Source of the DNA: Chryseobacterium sp. Tr-659
GTDB taxonomy: Bacteria; Bacteroidota; Bacteroidia; Flavobacteriales; Weeksellaceae
Reading direction: 5' to 3'
DNA: 64,000 nucleotides
Assembly: GCF_011752975.1 (NCBI RefSeq)
Contig: NZ_VWWP01000006.1
Span: forward strand, 273,017 to 337,016
This document shows positions 9,371-19,400 of the stretch, in pieces. The notes beneath the pieces were generated by a model, which saw only the letters and a program-made list of their open reading frames with translations, had not been told where the DNA came from and searched no databases. Position 1 is the first letter of the stretch. Every line of letters starts with the position of its first letter. Made by a program: the position numbers and the translations under genes.

Positions 9371-9700
9371 ATGAAGATGGAAGAATCGAAACCAGATTAC
9401 AAAAAAATTTATGAAGATTTAATCAATATTAAATTTCCAGAAAAGAAGATCAAATGCCTGTCTATTCTGAAAAAAAATATATTATCTGAATTGGACATTA
9501 TAAATCTGGAAAAAATCATTTTTGGAAAGCTTACTGATGAACAATCTTTGAAAAATAACAGGCACAGATCATATGATAAGACTGTTATTGTTAAAATTCT
9601 TAATTATCAGAAGCTTCATAAACTTACGAATACCCAATTGGCTGTTCTTTACGGGCTTAGCAGAAATACAGTGGCAGCATGGAAAAAAAAACACTTTTAG
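9371..9700 (+). CDS. HTH protein B of a duplicated two-gene module (copy 1)
   Basis: This 109-residue basic protein begins with a DYKKIYEDLI element and ends with a helix-turn-helix of the form YGLSRNTVAAWKKKHF. It is clearly related to the protein at 37653-37976 (YGLSRNTVAKWKSKY). In both copies it follows protein A after a short gap (about 185 bp here, 90 bp there), so the two probably work together. No enzymatic motif is visible. DNA binding is inferred; the target could be the secreted-protein operon starting 120 bp downstream. Confidence 0.68.
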   Translation: MKMEESKPDYKKIYEDLINIKFPEKKIKCLSILKKNILSELDIINLEKIIFGKLTDEQSLKNNRHRSYDKTVIVKILNYQKLHKLTNTQLAVLYGLSRNTVAAWKKKHF

Positions 9701-9820
9701 ACTACTGATGAGATTATAGGCAGAGCTTTGATATAAAGAGATTATTAAGATTTTCAAGGCGATCTGTTCTAATTGATCTCTAAAAAAACACAAACAAATA
9801 ATATTTTAAAATTTACACTT

Positions 9821-12256
9821 ATGAGAAAAAAAATTTTTTCGGACAGCTTATACTGTCTTTTATTCTTAATGGGGATTCCCCTTTTTACTCCACTCTCTGC
9901 GCAGACCGGGCCAATGGATGATTGGGATGGAGATGGCATTGTAAATCAAGTGGACCTGGATGATGATAATGATGGAATACTGGATGTAAACGAAGGATTC
10001 TGTACCAATCCGCAGGCTTCAGGATTATGGGTAATAAACGGTACATCTGCAAGTTATGATTTTGGAAACGGTGTAATTGCCAAGATAAGTAAAGTTTCCG
10101 GAACGGGAAATTTCACTAATAGTAATTTTAATGCAACAAATAATTTTTGGAGCCCCGTTTCCATGAAGGGGCATGCTTCTTTACAAAGTTTATACACATG
10201 GAATACAGTTGTTTCTATTAAATTTGAAAGAGCAGACGGATCTAAGGTAAAGGTTGACAGGCCTATCATTCATGTTGATCGTCTGGGTGGTAATTCTGCA
10301 GGAACATTTGGAACTAGCGGAACCGCAAGAGCCACATCAGCTTTAATAACATTAGGTAATGGATTAACCTGGACAAGTCTTCCAGGGGCCACAAATGATT
10401 TCCTTTCTACTGCAACAACAGTTAAAGACAGTGGTGCGGGAAACGCTGTTGCAACAACTTTTATTGCCAATTCTAATACCGGAGCAGATAATACACATGC
10501 TGCAGGTGGATCATTACAAATTAACCAAATAACAGATGAAATAACCTTGAGTTTTCCCGCTGCTGCCAATAATTTTGGGAATGCAGGCGGAGATGGGGTG
10601 GATTTGATCTTAGATAACATTTGCCCTGTGGTTGATACCGATGGTGATGGAATTCCAGATTATCTCGATCTTGACAGTGATGGAGACGGATGCCCGGATG
10701 CTATTGAAGGAAGCGGAGGTTTTACCAATTCCAGTTTAGTAACGTCTTCTATTGCCGGAGGAAATACCGGAACTTCCTACAATGGTTATGCTGCTCCTGT
10801 TACCGCTAATTTAGGAAATACTGTAGATGCCAATGGAATTCCAGTCATTGCTAATGGAGGACAGGGTGTTGGGATCAGTGAAAGTAAATCGGCAGACCTT
10901 GACCACAACAAAATAGGAGATACCTGCTCTCCTTTAGTAGATACAGACGGAGACGGAGTTCCTGATTATATGGATATCGATGATGATAATGATGGGGTTC
11001 TGGATAAGGTAGAATGTCCTGGAATGTTTGGCAATTTGGCTACCAATGGAGGATTCTCAACAACGGCAGCCAATCTTCCCAATTGGTTTATGGGATTTTC
11101 AACAACAGCACTTCCTATTTCAGAGCCATTCACTCCAACTGTAATACCTATTTCGAATACTGGAGCGGTATACAATTATGGAGTCGGAGGAGGCAACCAG
11201 GTCAATTCACCACTCACCGGAGGTCTTTTTGATCAGAATGATGGAGTTAACACCGCAACAGGTCTCCAATATATTTTGCAGGAACAAGACCCTCAAAGAC
11301 CGGTAGTGAATAAGTTATCAACACCTTTGGTAGCCGGAGCAACTTATAATTATACTTTTGATCTGGGGCTTCGTGGTGGTTCAGGAAGTACCAATAAATA
11401 TATTGTAATGCTTTATAATGCAGATACTCAGAAACCTGAAAAAATATTAGAATCAGGAGTAATGAATACATTACCTGGAACTTCAAGTAACCCAAGCTAC
11501 AAAAACTTTAGCGGAAGCTTTGTTCCGGCATTATCAGGAAATTATGATCTATTATTTTATCCTTCAGTATCCGGAGGAGTTGCTGATGACTTTGTAATTG
11601 ACAGAGTAGCAGCAGTGGGCGCATCTGTTAGTGTTTGTGATTTTGATGGTGATGGTATCCCGAACTATTTGGATACGGATAGTGACAATGACGGCTGTTC
11701 AGATGCTTTTGAAGCCGGTGTTGTTGCTTTTATCACAGCCAACGGAGGAACCGTCAGTCCCGGAACATTAAATAATCCATCTTCAACATTATCTCCGAAT
11801 GCTACCGTAGGAAACAATACTCCAGCCGATTACGGAGCAAACGGATTCTACAATATGATAGAGAATAACGATACTTTATCAGCCGCTTATAAAGGAACCT
11901 ATACCTACACCAATGCTTTGAATGCAAGCATTACCTTATGTTCTTTTGGCTGTTTTAAACCAGCGGTTACTGCAGGAACTATTTTACCTACCCTGTATGG
12001 GATTACTGCTTTAGGAAGATCAGGAGATAGCACCGGAAGCTGGCCCGGAGTAAGAAAAGGCGGATGGATAGCACTTGAAGCCAAAACTAAAGGGTTTGTA
12101 CCCAACAGGCTAACCACTGCACAGATTAATGCAATTCCGGCAGCCAATCTGTCAGAGGGAATGATGGTCTACAATATTACTTCAGACTGCCTGTATATCA
12201 ACACAGATGGAACTGCAGCAGGATGGAAATGCTTCAATACCCAAACATGCCCTTAA
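9821..12256 (+). CDS. Secreted protein with thrombospondin type 3-like calcium repeats
   Basis: I place the start at 9821, where a typical signal peptide begins (MRKKIFSD...PLSAQ). An earlier in-frame ATG at 9773 would add 16 hydrophilic residues. The 811-residue protein holds four paired Asp-rich repeats of the form DxDGDGxxDxxDxDxDxDG, near residues 35, 275, 375 and 610, the calcium-binding style of thrombospondin type 3 repeats. Between the last two lies a jelly-roll-like segment. The C-terminal part ([17 protein letters not shown]) resembles tails in small secreted proteins of this group, including the next gene. No T9SS sorting tail is evident. An adhesin or matrix role is inferred. Confidence 0.75.
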   Translation: MRKKIFSDSLYCLLFLMGIPLFTPLSAQTGPMDDWDGDGIVNQVDLDDDNDGILDVNEGFCTNPQASGLWVINGTSASYDFGNGVIAKISKVSGTGNFTNSNFNATNNFWSPVSMKGHASLQSLYTWNTVVSIKFERADGSKVKVDRPIIHVDRLGGNSAGTFGTSGTARATSALITLGNGLTWTSLPGATNDFLSTATTVKDSGAGNAVATTFIANSNTGADNTHAAGGSLQINQITDEITLSFPAAANNFGNAGGDGVDLILDNICPVVDTDGDGIPDYLDLDSDGDGCPDAIEGSGGFTNSSLVTSSIAGGNTGTSYNGYAAPVTANLGNTVDANGIPVIANGGQGVGISESKSADLDHNKIGDTCSPLVDTDGDGVPDYMDIDDDNDGVLDKVECPGMFGNLATNGGFSTTAANLPNWFMGFSTTALPISEPFTPTVIPISNTGAVYNYGVGGGNQVNSPLTGGLFDQNDGVNTATGLQYILQEQDPQRPVVNKLSTPLVAGATYNYTFDLGLRGGSGSTNKYIVMLYNADTQKPEKILESGVMNTLPGTSSNPSYKNFSGSFVPALSGNYDLLFYPSVSGGVADDFVIDRVAAVGASVSVCDFDGDGIPNYLDTDSDNDGCSDAFEAGVVAFITANGGTVSPGTLNNPSSTLSPNATVGNNTPADYGANGFYNMIENNDTLSAAYKGTYTYTNALNASITLCSFGCFKPAVTAGTILPTLYGITALGRSGDSTGSWPGVRKGGWIALEAKTKGFVPNRLTTAQINAIPAANLSEGMMVYNITSDCLYINTDGTAAGWKCFNTQTCP

Positions 12257-12283
12257 TCCTATAACCTTTACATTATAAACACA

Positions 12284-12826
12284 ATGAATACAATAAAAAC
12301 AATTACGATACTTATCTTTTTATCAGGAGCTGCTGCTGTTTCGGGACAGGTAGCCATAGGAAAAGCTTCTGTTACCAGTCCTTCGGTTTCATTAGAGTTT
12401 GAAACCGGAAATAAAGGAATGATTCTTCCCTGGGTTACCAGTACAGGAGATGTCACAGGAGCTGTGAACGGAACAATAGCATACGATCTATCAGACCATA
12501 AAGTAAAAGTAAAATATGCGTCCGGCTGGAAAGATCTTTCAGTAGACACCACAGGCACTACCGTAGATCCGGTAACGGGTACAGACGGGGTCTTAATGCA
12601 AAATCCATTCATCGAAGAGCCCGGAGCAAAAGTTACTGTTGGAGCTCCGGGACCCGATCCGGGGATTCTGGTACTTGAAGATACGAACAGAGCGATGATT
12701 TTGCCTAAAGTTGCCAGTCCTCATTTAAACATTATTAATCCTGCCCCGGGTATGATGGTATATGATACAACAGCGAAACAACTGGCTGTTTTTAACGGAA
12801 AGGTGTGGAGTTTTTGGAAACCATGA
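12284..12826 (+). CDS. Small secreted protein with phage-tail-like repeats
   Basis: The 180-residue product has a clear signal peptide (ending VSGQ at about residue 22). Two similar halves follow, each with a NKGMILPWV/NRAMILPKV element and then a GxxxYDxxxxxL...G.W element (VYDTTAKQLAVFNGKVW). This pattern recurs in secreted proteins of Chryseobacterium-type bacteria and in the tail of the preceding gene. It starts 27 bp after that gene and is probably co-transcribed. Function is unknown; a small surface or matrix protein working with the calcium-repeat protein is my inference. Confidence 0.65.
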   Translation: MNTIKTITILIFLSGAAAVSGQVAIGKASVTSPSVSLEFETGNKGMILPWVTSTGDVTGAVNGTIAYDLSDHKVKVKYASGWKDLSVDTTGTTVDPVTGTDGVLMQNPFIEEPGAKVTVGAPGPDPGILVLEDTNRAMILPKVASPHLNIINPAPGMMVYDTTAKQLAVFNGKVWSFWKP

Positions 12827-12867
12827 TAATATATAATTTTTGGTGCAAGTTTATATTTATGTGGTTG

Positions 12868-12890
12868 GGCCCCGCAAGGGGCCTCTTTAT
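12868..12890 (+). terminator. Terminator with GCAA tetraloop
   Basis: A 6-bp all-GC stem GGCCCC / GGGGCC closes a GCAA loop and is followed by tctttat. It lies 42 bp after the stop of the secreted-protein operon. The T run is short, so strength is uncertain. Confidence 0.55.
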
Positions 12891-13049
12891 AAGTGATTAG
12901 ATAAGGAATTAAAAAAGGTATTGATCAGCATAAAGCAAAGCTTTATAAAAAATGTAATGGAAGGGAAATAAGGCTAACCATTACGATAGGATGAACTCAA
13001 GAAAATATACAGATAATATCATTGAAATTTATAATTAAAAAATAACATT

Positions 13050-13610
13050 ATGGATCCTGTAAAAGTAAATAAACTGGCAATTGAAGATTTTAAAAATGAT
13101 TGCGAGAACGCTTTTGGGCTGTTGTATATAACATATTATCCCAAATGCAAAGACTATATTTTAAAAAATAAAGGAAAATCTGAAGATGCGGAAGATATTT
13201 TTCAGGATGCTCTTCTTATTTTGTTTGAAAAACTACATGCAGATAATTTTGAGGTGTATACATGTCTCAGTAATTATTTAATGGGAATTACAAAAAATTT
13301 ATGGCTTAGAAAATTAACGAATAGAGTATTTTATGTAGAATACCCTGATCAATATTATCAGGAAAATCAACATGCGATAGATCTTGCTATAGACAAAGAA
13401 ATAGACTATCTGGAAAAGCTTTCGGACTATATGAAAAAGATTTCTGATCATTGTCAGGATTTGCTTACTGATATCTTTTTCAAGAATAAAAATATCATTG
13501 AAATTCAACAAAAATATAATTATTCTAATAAGCATAATGCACAGAATCAGAAATATAAATGCATTGAACAGATAAAAAATGTTAAACAAAAACAAATTTT
13601 TTTAGCCTGA
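13050..13610 (+). CDS. ECF-type sigma-70 family RNA polymerase sigma factor
   Basis: The 186-residue protein has the two-domain layout of ECF sigma factors. A region 2 motif (KSEDAEDIFQDALLILFEK) sits near residues 43-61, and a degenerate region 4 near residues 125-175 includes the sequence CQDLLTDIFFKNKNIIEIQQ. It would direct RNA polymerase to a small promoter set. No anti-sigma gene is next to it; its neighbours are secreted-protein genes, so regulation of surface protein expression is plausible. Region 4 is less canonical than usual, but the overall family is clear. Confidence 0.85.
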   Translation: MDPVKVNKLAIEDFKNDCENAFGLLYITYYPKCKDYILKNKGKSEDAEDIFQDALLILFEKLHADNFEVYTCLSNYLMGITKNLWLRKLTNRVFYVEYPDQYYQENQHAIDLAIDKEIDYLEKLSDYMKKISDHCQDLLTDIFFKNKNIIEIQQKYNYSNKHNAQNQKYKCIEQIKNVKQKQIFLA

Positions 13611-13737
13611 TAATCAATTGTTTACTGTTTGTTTTAAAAATATCAGGTGATTTTTTTCAATTTTTTGAACCTTAATTATAAAGGCCCCTTATCAGTCATC
13701 GAAAGATCATAGAGGTGCCTAATAAATCAGGCAGAAA

Positions 13738-14292
13738 ATGAAAAATAAATTATTATTTACGATAGCTGTTTTGTTATGTGGTGTCTTGTCTGCACAACAA
13801 GATGATTACAAAAGAATGATACAGAATTACATTTCTGAAAATTCATCAACCGGTTTTAAAAAAGCAGATCTTACTGATTTTAAAACTTACGGGATAGATC
13901 CTTCTCAGTTATTAAATGGATGGTCATTACAATACAGCAAAAACGCAGGGTCCGTTGGCCTAAAAAATATTACAAATGATCAGATAGAAGATTTTAGCAT
14001 TCCCGCAGAGTGTGAAACTTCATTAGCTACACCAAAAATATCAGTTGAACCGGGCAATATTCGTGTTTTCCAACCCTGCCCAAAATATACTCTTTGTTGA
14101 TTCTCCTAAAGTCTTGTTAGGAAAGATAAATCTGGAAATCTACAATATGTCCGGTAAACTGATATATGCTGAAGGGAAAATTGACCCCGGGTAAAAGAAA
14201 TTTTAATGAAAAAATTTTCAACCGGGTTTTATATGATTAAAGTAAAAGGCTTAGGGACTGATCATCTGATAAAAGTGTTGATAACAAAGTAA
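13738..14292 (+). pseudogene. Decayed T9SS-exported protein, possibly an M36/fungalysin-like peptidase remnant
   Basis: A signal peptide (MKNKLLFTIAVLL...LSAQ) is followed by a segment resembling the N-terminal FTP propeptide of M36/M4 metallopeptidases (IQNYISENSSTGFKKADLTD). The first frame stops at 14100. The adjacent frame continues with a T9SS type A tail (NPAQNILFVDSPKVLLGK, then NMSGKLIYAEGKIDPG), and the third frame supplies its end (STGFYMIKVKGLGTD) before a stop at 14292. At least two frameshifts break the gene. A whole catalytic domain is missing if the propeptide assignment is right. The T9SS tail is secure; the peptidase link is tentative. Confidence 0.6.
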
Positions 14293-14311
14293 TTAACATA
14301 AAAAAACAAAC

Positions 14312-15586
14312 ATGAAAAAAATATTATCTTCGGTTGTAATGGCATTGCCATTTATTCTTTGGGCACAAACATTTACCAAAATGAATAACTTTCCGGCCCC
14401 AAATGCCTTCTGTACCTGGGTATTTGCTACTTCAGAGAATGATGTCTTCATCACCTCATTCAATACCCATTCGTTGTACACCACCCATAATGGAGGTGCC
14501 ACCTGGAACTCTGTTCTTCTGGACTCCAATGTAGAGCTGGCTCTGACTGATGTGTATTTTACGGATTCCTTAAATGGATGGGTAGTTGGAAATGAACAGA
14601 TAAGCGGGGGAAGAGGAAGAGTATATAAAACGACAGATGGCGGCTACACCTGGCAGAATGTAACAGCATCAGTTACTAATAATACAGGAGCTGCAACATT
14701 TGGAGCCATCCGGTTTAACGGGCAGAATGGGATCGTTGGCTGTGATAACGGGTTTGTTGACAGCAATAATAATCCGCTATTCTATACTACCAATAACGGC
14801 GGAATAAGCTGGACTGCAGTGAAAACATTCCCCGGGGCGTCTACCGGATCTTCTTTTTCAATAACTAGAATAGCCAATGATCCTGTTAACGGAACTTTTC
14901 AGCTGACAGGAACTTTCCATGTATTTACAAATGTTATTCTTAATTCTATAGATAATGGCGCTAGTTTTTTTGTTCCTTATTTTGAACAGAATACTGGTAA
15001 TAACCCATTGGATATCTTCAATGTCAACGGAACCGGGAGTATATATTGGATGGCGACTCATAATCCTAGAAAATCTACAGATAATGGGCTGTCATTTACA
15101 GCTTTCCAATATCCCGGTCTTCCCAACAAGAGAATTCTCTCCGGCTTTTTCAGCGATCCCAATAACGGATATATTGTTGGGGATGGTTCAAGTATTTATA
15201 AAACAGCAGACGGAGGAAATACATGGACTACACTGCAGTCCGGAGGTACCGAAGTTTTCAGGAACGTTTTTCAGATCCAAAATACGGTTTGGGTAGTTGG
15301 GCAGGGCGGAGCGGTCTATAAATCCAATAATGCAGTACTGAATACGCTTGATCATGGGAAAGACAATCAGGTGAAAATTTATCCTAATCCGGCTTCAGAC
15401 TATATAATCATTGAAAATGCTTCTAGAGATGATATTAAACTTATTTCTGTTACCGGGCAGCTTGTTTCTGTAAAGAAAATAGAAAAGCTTTCAAACGGTA
15501 CATTAAAAGCAGATATAAGCAATTTAAATAAAGGAGTATATATTTTGAAACTAAAAGATAATTCTTATAAAATATTGAAAGATTAA
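14312..15586 (+). CDS. T9SS-sorted beta-propeller (Ycf48/BNR-like repeats)
   Basis: The 424-residue protein has a signal peptide (FILWAQ) and at least four repeats of the Asp-box/BNR kind: TTHNGGATW, KTTDGGYTW, TTNNGGISW and KTADGGNTW. These form a Ycf48-like propeller over residues 20-340. The last 80 residues are a T9SS type A sorting domain (VKIYPNPASDYIIIE, later LNKGVYILKLKDN). It is therefore exported across the outer membrane and either released or lipid-anchored. The ligand is unknown. It begins 19 bp after the decayed T9SS gene and may share its promoter. Confidence 0.85.
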   Translation: MKKILSSVVMALPFILWAQTFTKMNNFPAPNAFCTWVFATSENDVFITSFNTHSLYTTHNGGATWNSVLLDSNVELALTDVYFTDSLNGWVVGNEQISGGRGRVYKTTDGGYTWQNVTASVTNNTGAATFGAIRFNGQNGIVGCDNGFVDSNNNPLFYTTNNGGISWTAVKTFPGASTGSSFSITRIANDPVNGTFQLTGTFHVFTNVILNSIDNGASFFVPYFEQNTGNNPLDIFNVNGTGSIYWMATHNPRKSTDNGLSFTAFQYPGLPNKRILSGFFSDPNNGYIVGDGSSIYKTADGGNTWTTLQSGGTEVFRNVFQIQNTVWVVGQGGAVYKSNNAVLNTLDHGKDNQVKIYPNPASDYIIIENASRDDIKLISVTGQLVSVKKIEKLSNGTLKADISNLNKGVYILKLKDNSYKILKD

Positions 15587-15682
15587 GTATTTAGGATTAT
15601 TGTTAATTATCAGAATATCAGTGGTTTTTAATGTTCTGTTTATTAGGCCGGGATGAGTATTTTATTTAACGAGAAATAATGA

Positions 15683-16312
15683 GTGATGGGATCAACTGCT
15701 TTTACATTTAATTCTTTAGGGCTGGATTTTTTAAATGAATTTCAGGCACATGCATCAGTTACTAAAATAAAAGCGAAAACTGAAATTCTGATTGAAGGAC
15801 AAAGAATTAAATATGTATGTTTTTTAATAAAAGGATCCGTAAAATCTTATTCGCTGCATGACGGGAAAGAACTGACCCATTATGATATGATGCCTTATGA
15901 TTTTTGCCCGGAAACTTTTTTTTCAATTTTTAATAACGCGGTCAGTAAAGTAAATCTTGTAGCTACTGAAAACTCAGAAATTGCATTGATACCTGTTCTG
16001 ACGGTAAGAAACTGGTTAATTCAATATCCTGAAATTAATCAGTTTTTTTATAACGAAAGTTGTAAGCACATCATACACTTAATGGATAGAATAAACAATA
16101 TTAAATTTTATTCTATTGATAAAAGAGTAATAAACTATATCAGATATCAAATTTCAGCTACAGGAAATAATCCGGTAAAGCTTACCCACAAAGAAATTGC
16201 AGGCAATATAGGAACCTCTCGAGAAGTTGTGAGTAAAATCTTAAAGAAAATTGAATCACAAGGAGAAATTACACGAACAAAAGCCGGAATACAATTAATG
16301 AATATGTTATAA
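15683..16312 (+). CDS. Crp/Fnr family transcriptional regulator
   Basis: The 209-residue protein has an N-terminal cyclic-nucleotide-binding-type beta-roll (about residues 20-120) and a C-terminal winged HTH (LTHKEIAGNIGTSREVVSKI, residues 166-185) typical of Crp/Fnr proteins. No Fnr-type cysteine cluster is visible, and the effector cannot be predicted. A second ATG one codon downstream is an equally possible start. It sits 80 bp upstream of the 1290-residue adhesin on the same strand, so it may regulate or be co-expressed with it. Confidence 0.88.
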   Translation: MMGSTAFTFNSLGLDFLNEFQAHASVTKIKAKTEILIEGQRIKYVCFLIKGSVKSYSLHDGKELTHYDMMPYDFCPETFFSIFNNAVSKVNLVATENSEIALIPVLTVRNWLIQYPEINQFFYNESCKHIIHLMDRINNIKFYSIDKRVINYIRYQISATGNNPVKLTHKEIAGNIGTSREVVSKILKKIESQGEITRTKAGIQLMNML

Positions 16313-16390
16313 AATGAATTGATTAGCTGTATCTGATCATCAATACCTGTCTTGACATCTATTTTTAAAATTTGGAATAAATAAAAGAAC

Positions 16391-16422
16391 ACTATGTTAA
16401 AAAAATACTATGTTAAAAAAAT
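16391..16422 (+). repeat. Perfect 2 x 16-bp tandem repeat across the adhesin start codon
   Basis: ACTATGTTAAAAAAAT occurs twice back to back (16391-16406 and 16407-16422). Each copy contains an ATG. Only the first ATG is in frame with the 1290-residue adhesin; the second leads into a 67-codon dead-end frame. Loss of one 16-bp copy would leave only the dead-end frame behind the ATG, so copy number could switch expression. Confidence 0.9.
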
Positions 16423-19400
16423 TATTTTTCTGGGGGTATTGCTCTTACAAATATTTGTATTTGGACAGGAAGACTGCACCTCGGCAATTACGATATGTGG
16501 AAACTCTAACATCAATTACAGCCCTTCGGGCATTGGTAATGTTAATGAGAATCTTGGTGGTTGTTTGGGAGCTTCCGGCGAACATAATTCTGTCTGGTAT
16601 AAATTTACAATAGCAACAAGTGGAACACTCACTTTTATTTTGACACCAAATAATCCGGGTGCAGACTATGATTGGGCCATCTACGGCCCCAATGCTTCCT
16701 GTGGAAATCTAGGCTCTCCAATACGCTGTAATAGCGCTACCATAATAGGGGTTGGTGCAGTCACAGGATTAAATATGACAAGTAATCTTACAAGTGTCCC
16801 AAACGGACAGCCTTTTCCATTCTGTAGATTTTTAAATGTTCTGGCAGGGGAAACCTATTTCTTATATATTGATAACTGGGTAAATAGTTTTAATACTACC
16901 ACTTCTCCGTTTTCATTAACATGGGGAGGAACTGCTACTTTTCTTTCAGCATTTACCAATCCAAATTTAGCTCCTAATCCTTTTATTGCCCCCGGAAATG
17001 CCGGCCCGAATGCCAATTCCCCAAGAGAAATCTCCATCTGTGGTGATTCAACAACCTTTGATTTTAGCACATTGTCTACGGGAATATTAAATGGGAATGT
17101 TAATTTTTCGGTGAGCTATTTTAAAACAGCAAATGATGCTACAACCGGAAATAATCCTGTTACAGCACCCATTGTTGTGAATACCACAGATACTTATTTC
17201 TATAATATCAATTATAATGATCCTAACAATCCAAATAATACTATCAGCTCATGTAAGCAAACCAATGCCATAATTTTTAAAAATAAGAGTTTATCAGCAT
17301 CCATTACTTCACCTTCTACCACCTTATGTCCTGGAGGAAGTATTACTTTAACATCAAATAATACCACAGGAAATACCTGGTCTACAGGAGAAACAACCCA
17401 GTCTATTGTCGTAACGGTCCCAGGAGTATATACACTAACAAGCACAAACGGCCTGTGTACAAGCGCTCCTGCTTCGGTGACCATAACGCAGGATATTGAT
17501 CCCAATGTACAGATTGCAGGAAATACGGTTTTATGTGAATCGGCGGTTCAGCTTACAGCTTCAGCCACAGGAACAGGCAATAGTTATATATGGTCAACAG
17601 GTACTGCCGGAAATACCATTGCAGTTTCAACGCCGGGAGTTTATACCGTAACAGTAAAAACACCGGCCAATTGCCAGTACACAAAATCCGTAACAGTAAC
17701 TCAGGGGATTGTTCCGGTAGTTCAGAATTCAGGCTTAAGCCAATGTTCCGATACACAGACCGCTTCCTTTGATCTTACGCTGTCTCAGCCCGATATCAGT
17801 ACAACAGGGGGTGTGGCTTTTGATTATTATGCTGCCCAGGCAGATGCTCTTGCGGGTAATGCCAATACGATTGCCAATCCGAATGCTTATATTTCCGGAA
17901 ATGCAACCATTTATGTACGGGTGAAATCTGCAAGCTGCTCTAAAATTGCGGAGTTACAGCTTACTGTAACCCAGCTTGCTGCTCCGGCTATTACTTCACC
18001 TTCCACAACCTTATGCCCTGGAGGAAGTATTACTTTAGCATCAAATAATGCCACAGGAAATACCTGGTCTACAGGAGAAACAACCCAGTCTATTGTCGTA
18101 ACGGTCCCAGGAGTATATACACTAACAAGTACAAACGGAGTATGTACAAGCGCTCCGGCTTCGGTAACCATAACGCAGGATATTGATCCCAATGTACAGA
18201 TTGCAGGAAATACGGTTTTATGTGAATCGGCGGTTCAGCTTACAGCTTCAGCCACAGGAACGGGCAATACCTATACCTGGTCAACAGGTACTGCGGGAAA
18301 TACCATTGCAGTTTCAACGCCGGGAATTTATACCGTAACAGTAAAAACACCGGCCAATTGCCAGTACACAAAATCCGTAACAGTAACCCAGGGGATTGTT
18401 CCGGTAGTTCAGAATTCAGGCTTAAGCCAATGTTCCGATACACAGACCGCTTCCTTTGATCTTACGCTGTCTCAGCCCGATATCAGTACAACAGGGGGTG
18501 TGGCTTTTGATTATTATGCTGCCCAGGCAGATGCTCTTGCGGGTAATGCCAATACGATTGCCAATCCGAATGCTTATATTTCCGGAAATGCAACCATCTA
18601 TGTACGGGTGAAATCTGCAAGCTGCTCTAAAATTGCGGAGTTACAGCTTACGGTAACTCAGCTTGCTGCTCCGGCTATTACTTCACCTTCCACAATCTTA
18701 TGTCCAGGGGGAAATATAACCTTAACATCAAATAATGCCACAGGAAATACCTGGTCTACGGGAGAAACAACCCAGTCTATTGTCGTAACGGCTCCCGGAG
18801 TATATACACTAACAAGCACAAACGGAGTATGTACAAGCGCTCCTGCTTCAGTGACCATAACGCAGGATATTGATCCTAATGTACAGATCTTAGGAAATTT
18901 AACATTTTGTGAAGGTTTTTCTACTACATTAACGGCGGTTGCACAGGGATCTGGGAGTGTATTTACATGGTCGAATGGTATAAATGGCCCTATTAATATG
19001 GTTAATATTCCCGGAATCTATACCGTAACCGTTGTAACCCCATCAGGATGCCAGTATCAAAAATCGGTAACAGTGCTAATGGAGCCTGATATGGTTGTGA
19101 ATATTGCTGCTCCTTTAGAAATTACGTGTACTCATTCTCAGGTTACGTTAGACGCGACTGCTTCCGTTTATCAGCCGGGGGCCTCTTTTTCATGGGTTGC
19201 GGCTAACGGAGGAATTATCGTTTCAGGAGCAGATACATTAACTCCGGTAGTCAGTAATAATGGTACTTATACTCTTACTATTACAAGTGCGTCCCCTTCG
19301 GGATGTAAAAAGGCAGGGACTGTAACTGTCATTAAAAATACAACCCCGCCAATGATCACTGTTACATCGCCTAAACTTAAAATTTGTAAAGGTGAATCTG

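Noticed and set aside
8772..9700. Intact insertion sequence
   Set aside because: There is no DDE or other catalytic domain, no terminal inverted repeats and no target duplication around the HTH pair.
16410..16613. A 67-codon frame starting at the second ATG of the adhesin repeat
   Set aside because: It is out of frame with the adhesin, has no recognisable product, and exists only because of the 16-bp duplication. It matters as the off-frame, not as a gene.
17303..18890. CRISPR array
   Set aside because: The repeats are 687-bp coding units, not short repeats with spacers. No CRISPR-like array is seen anywhere in the window.
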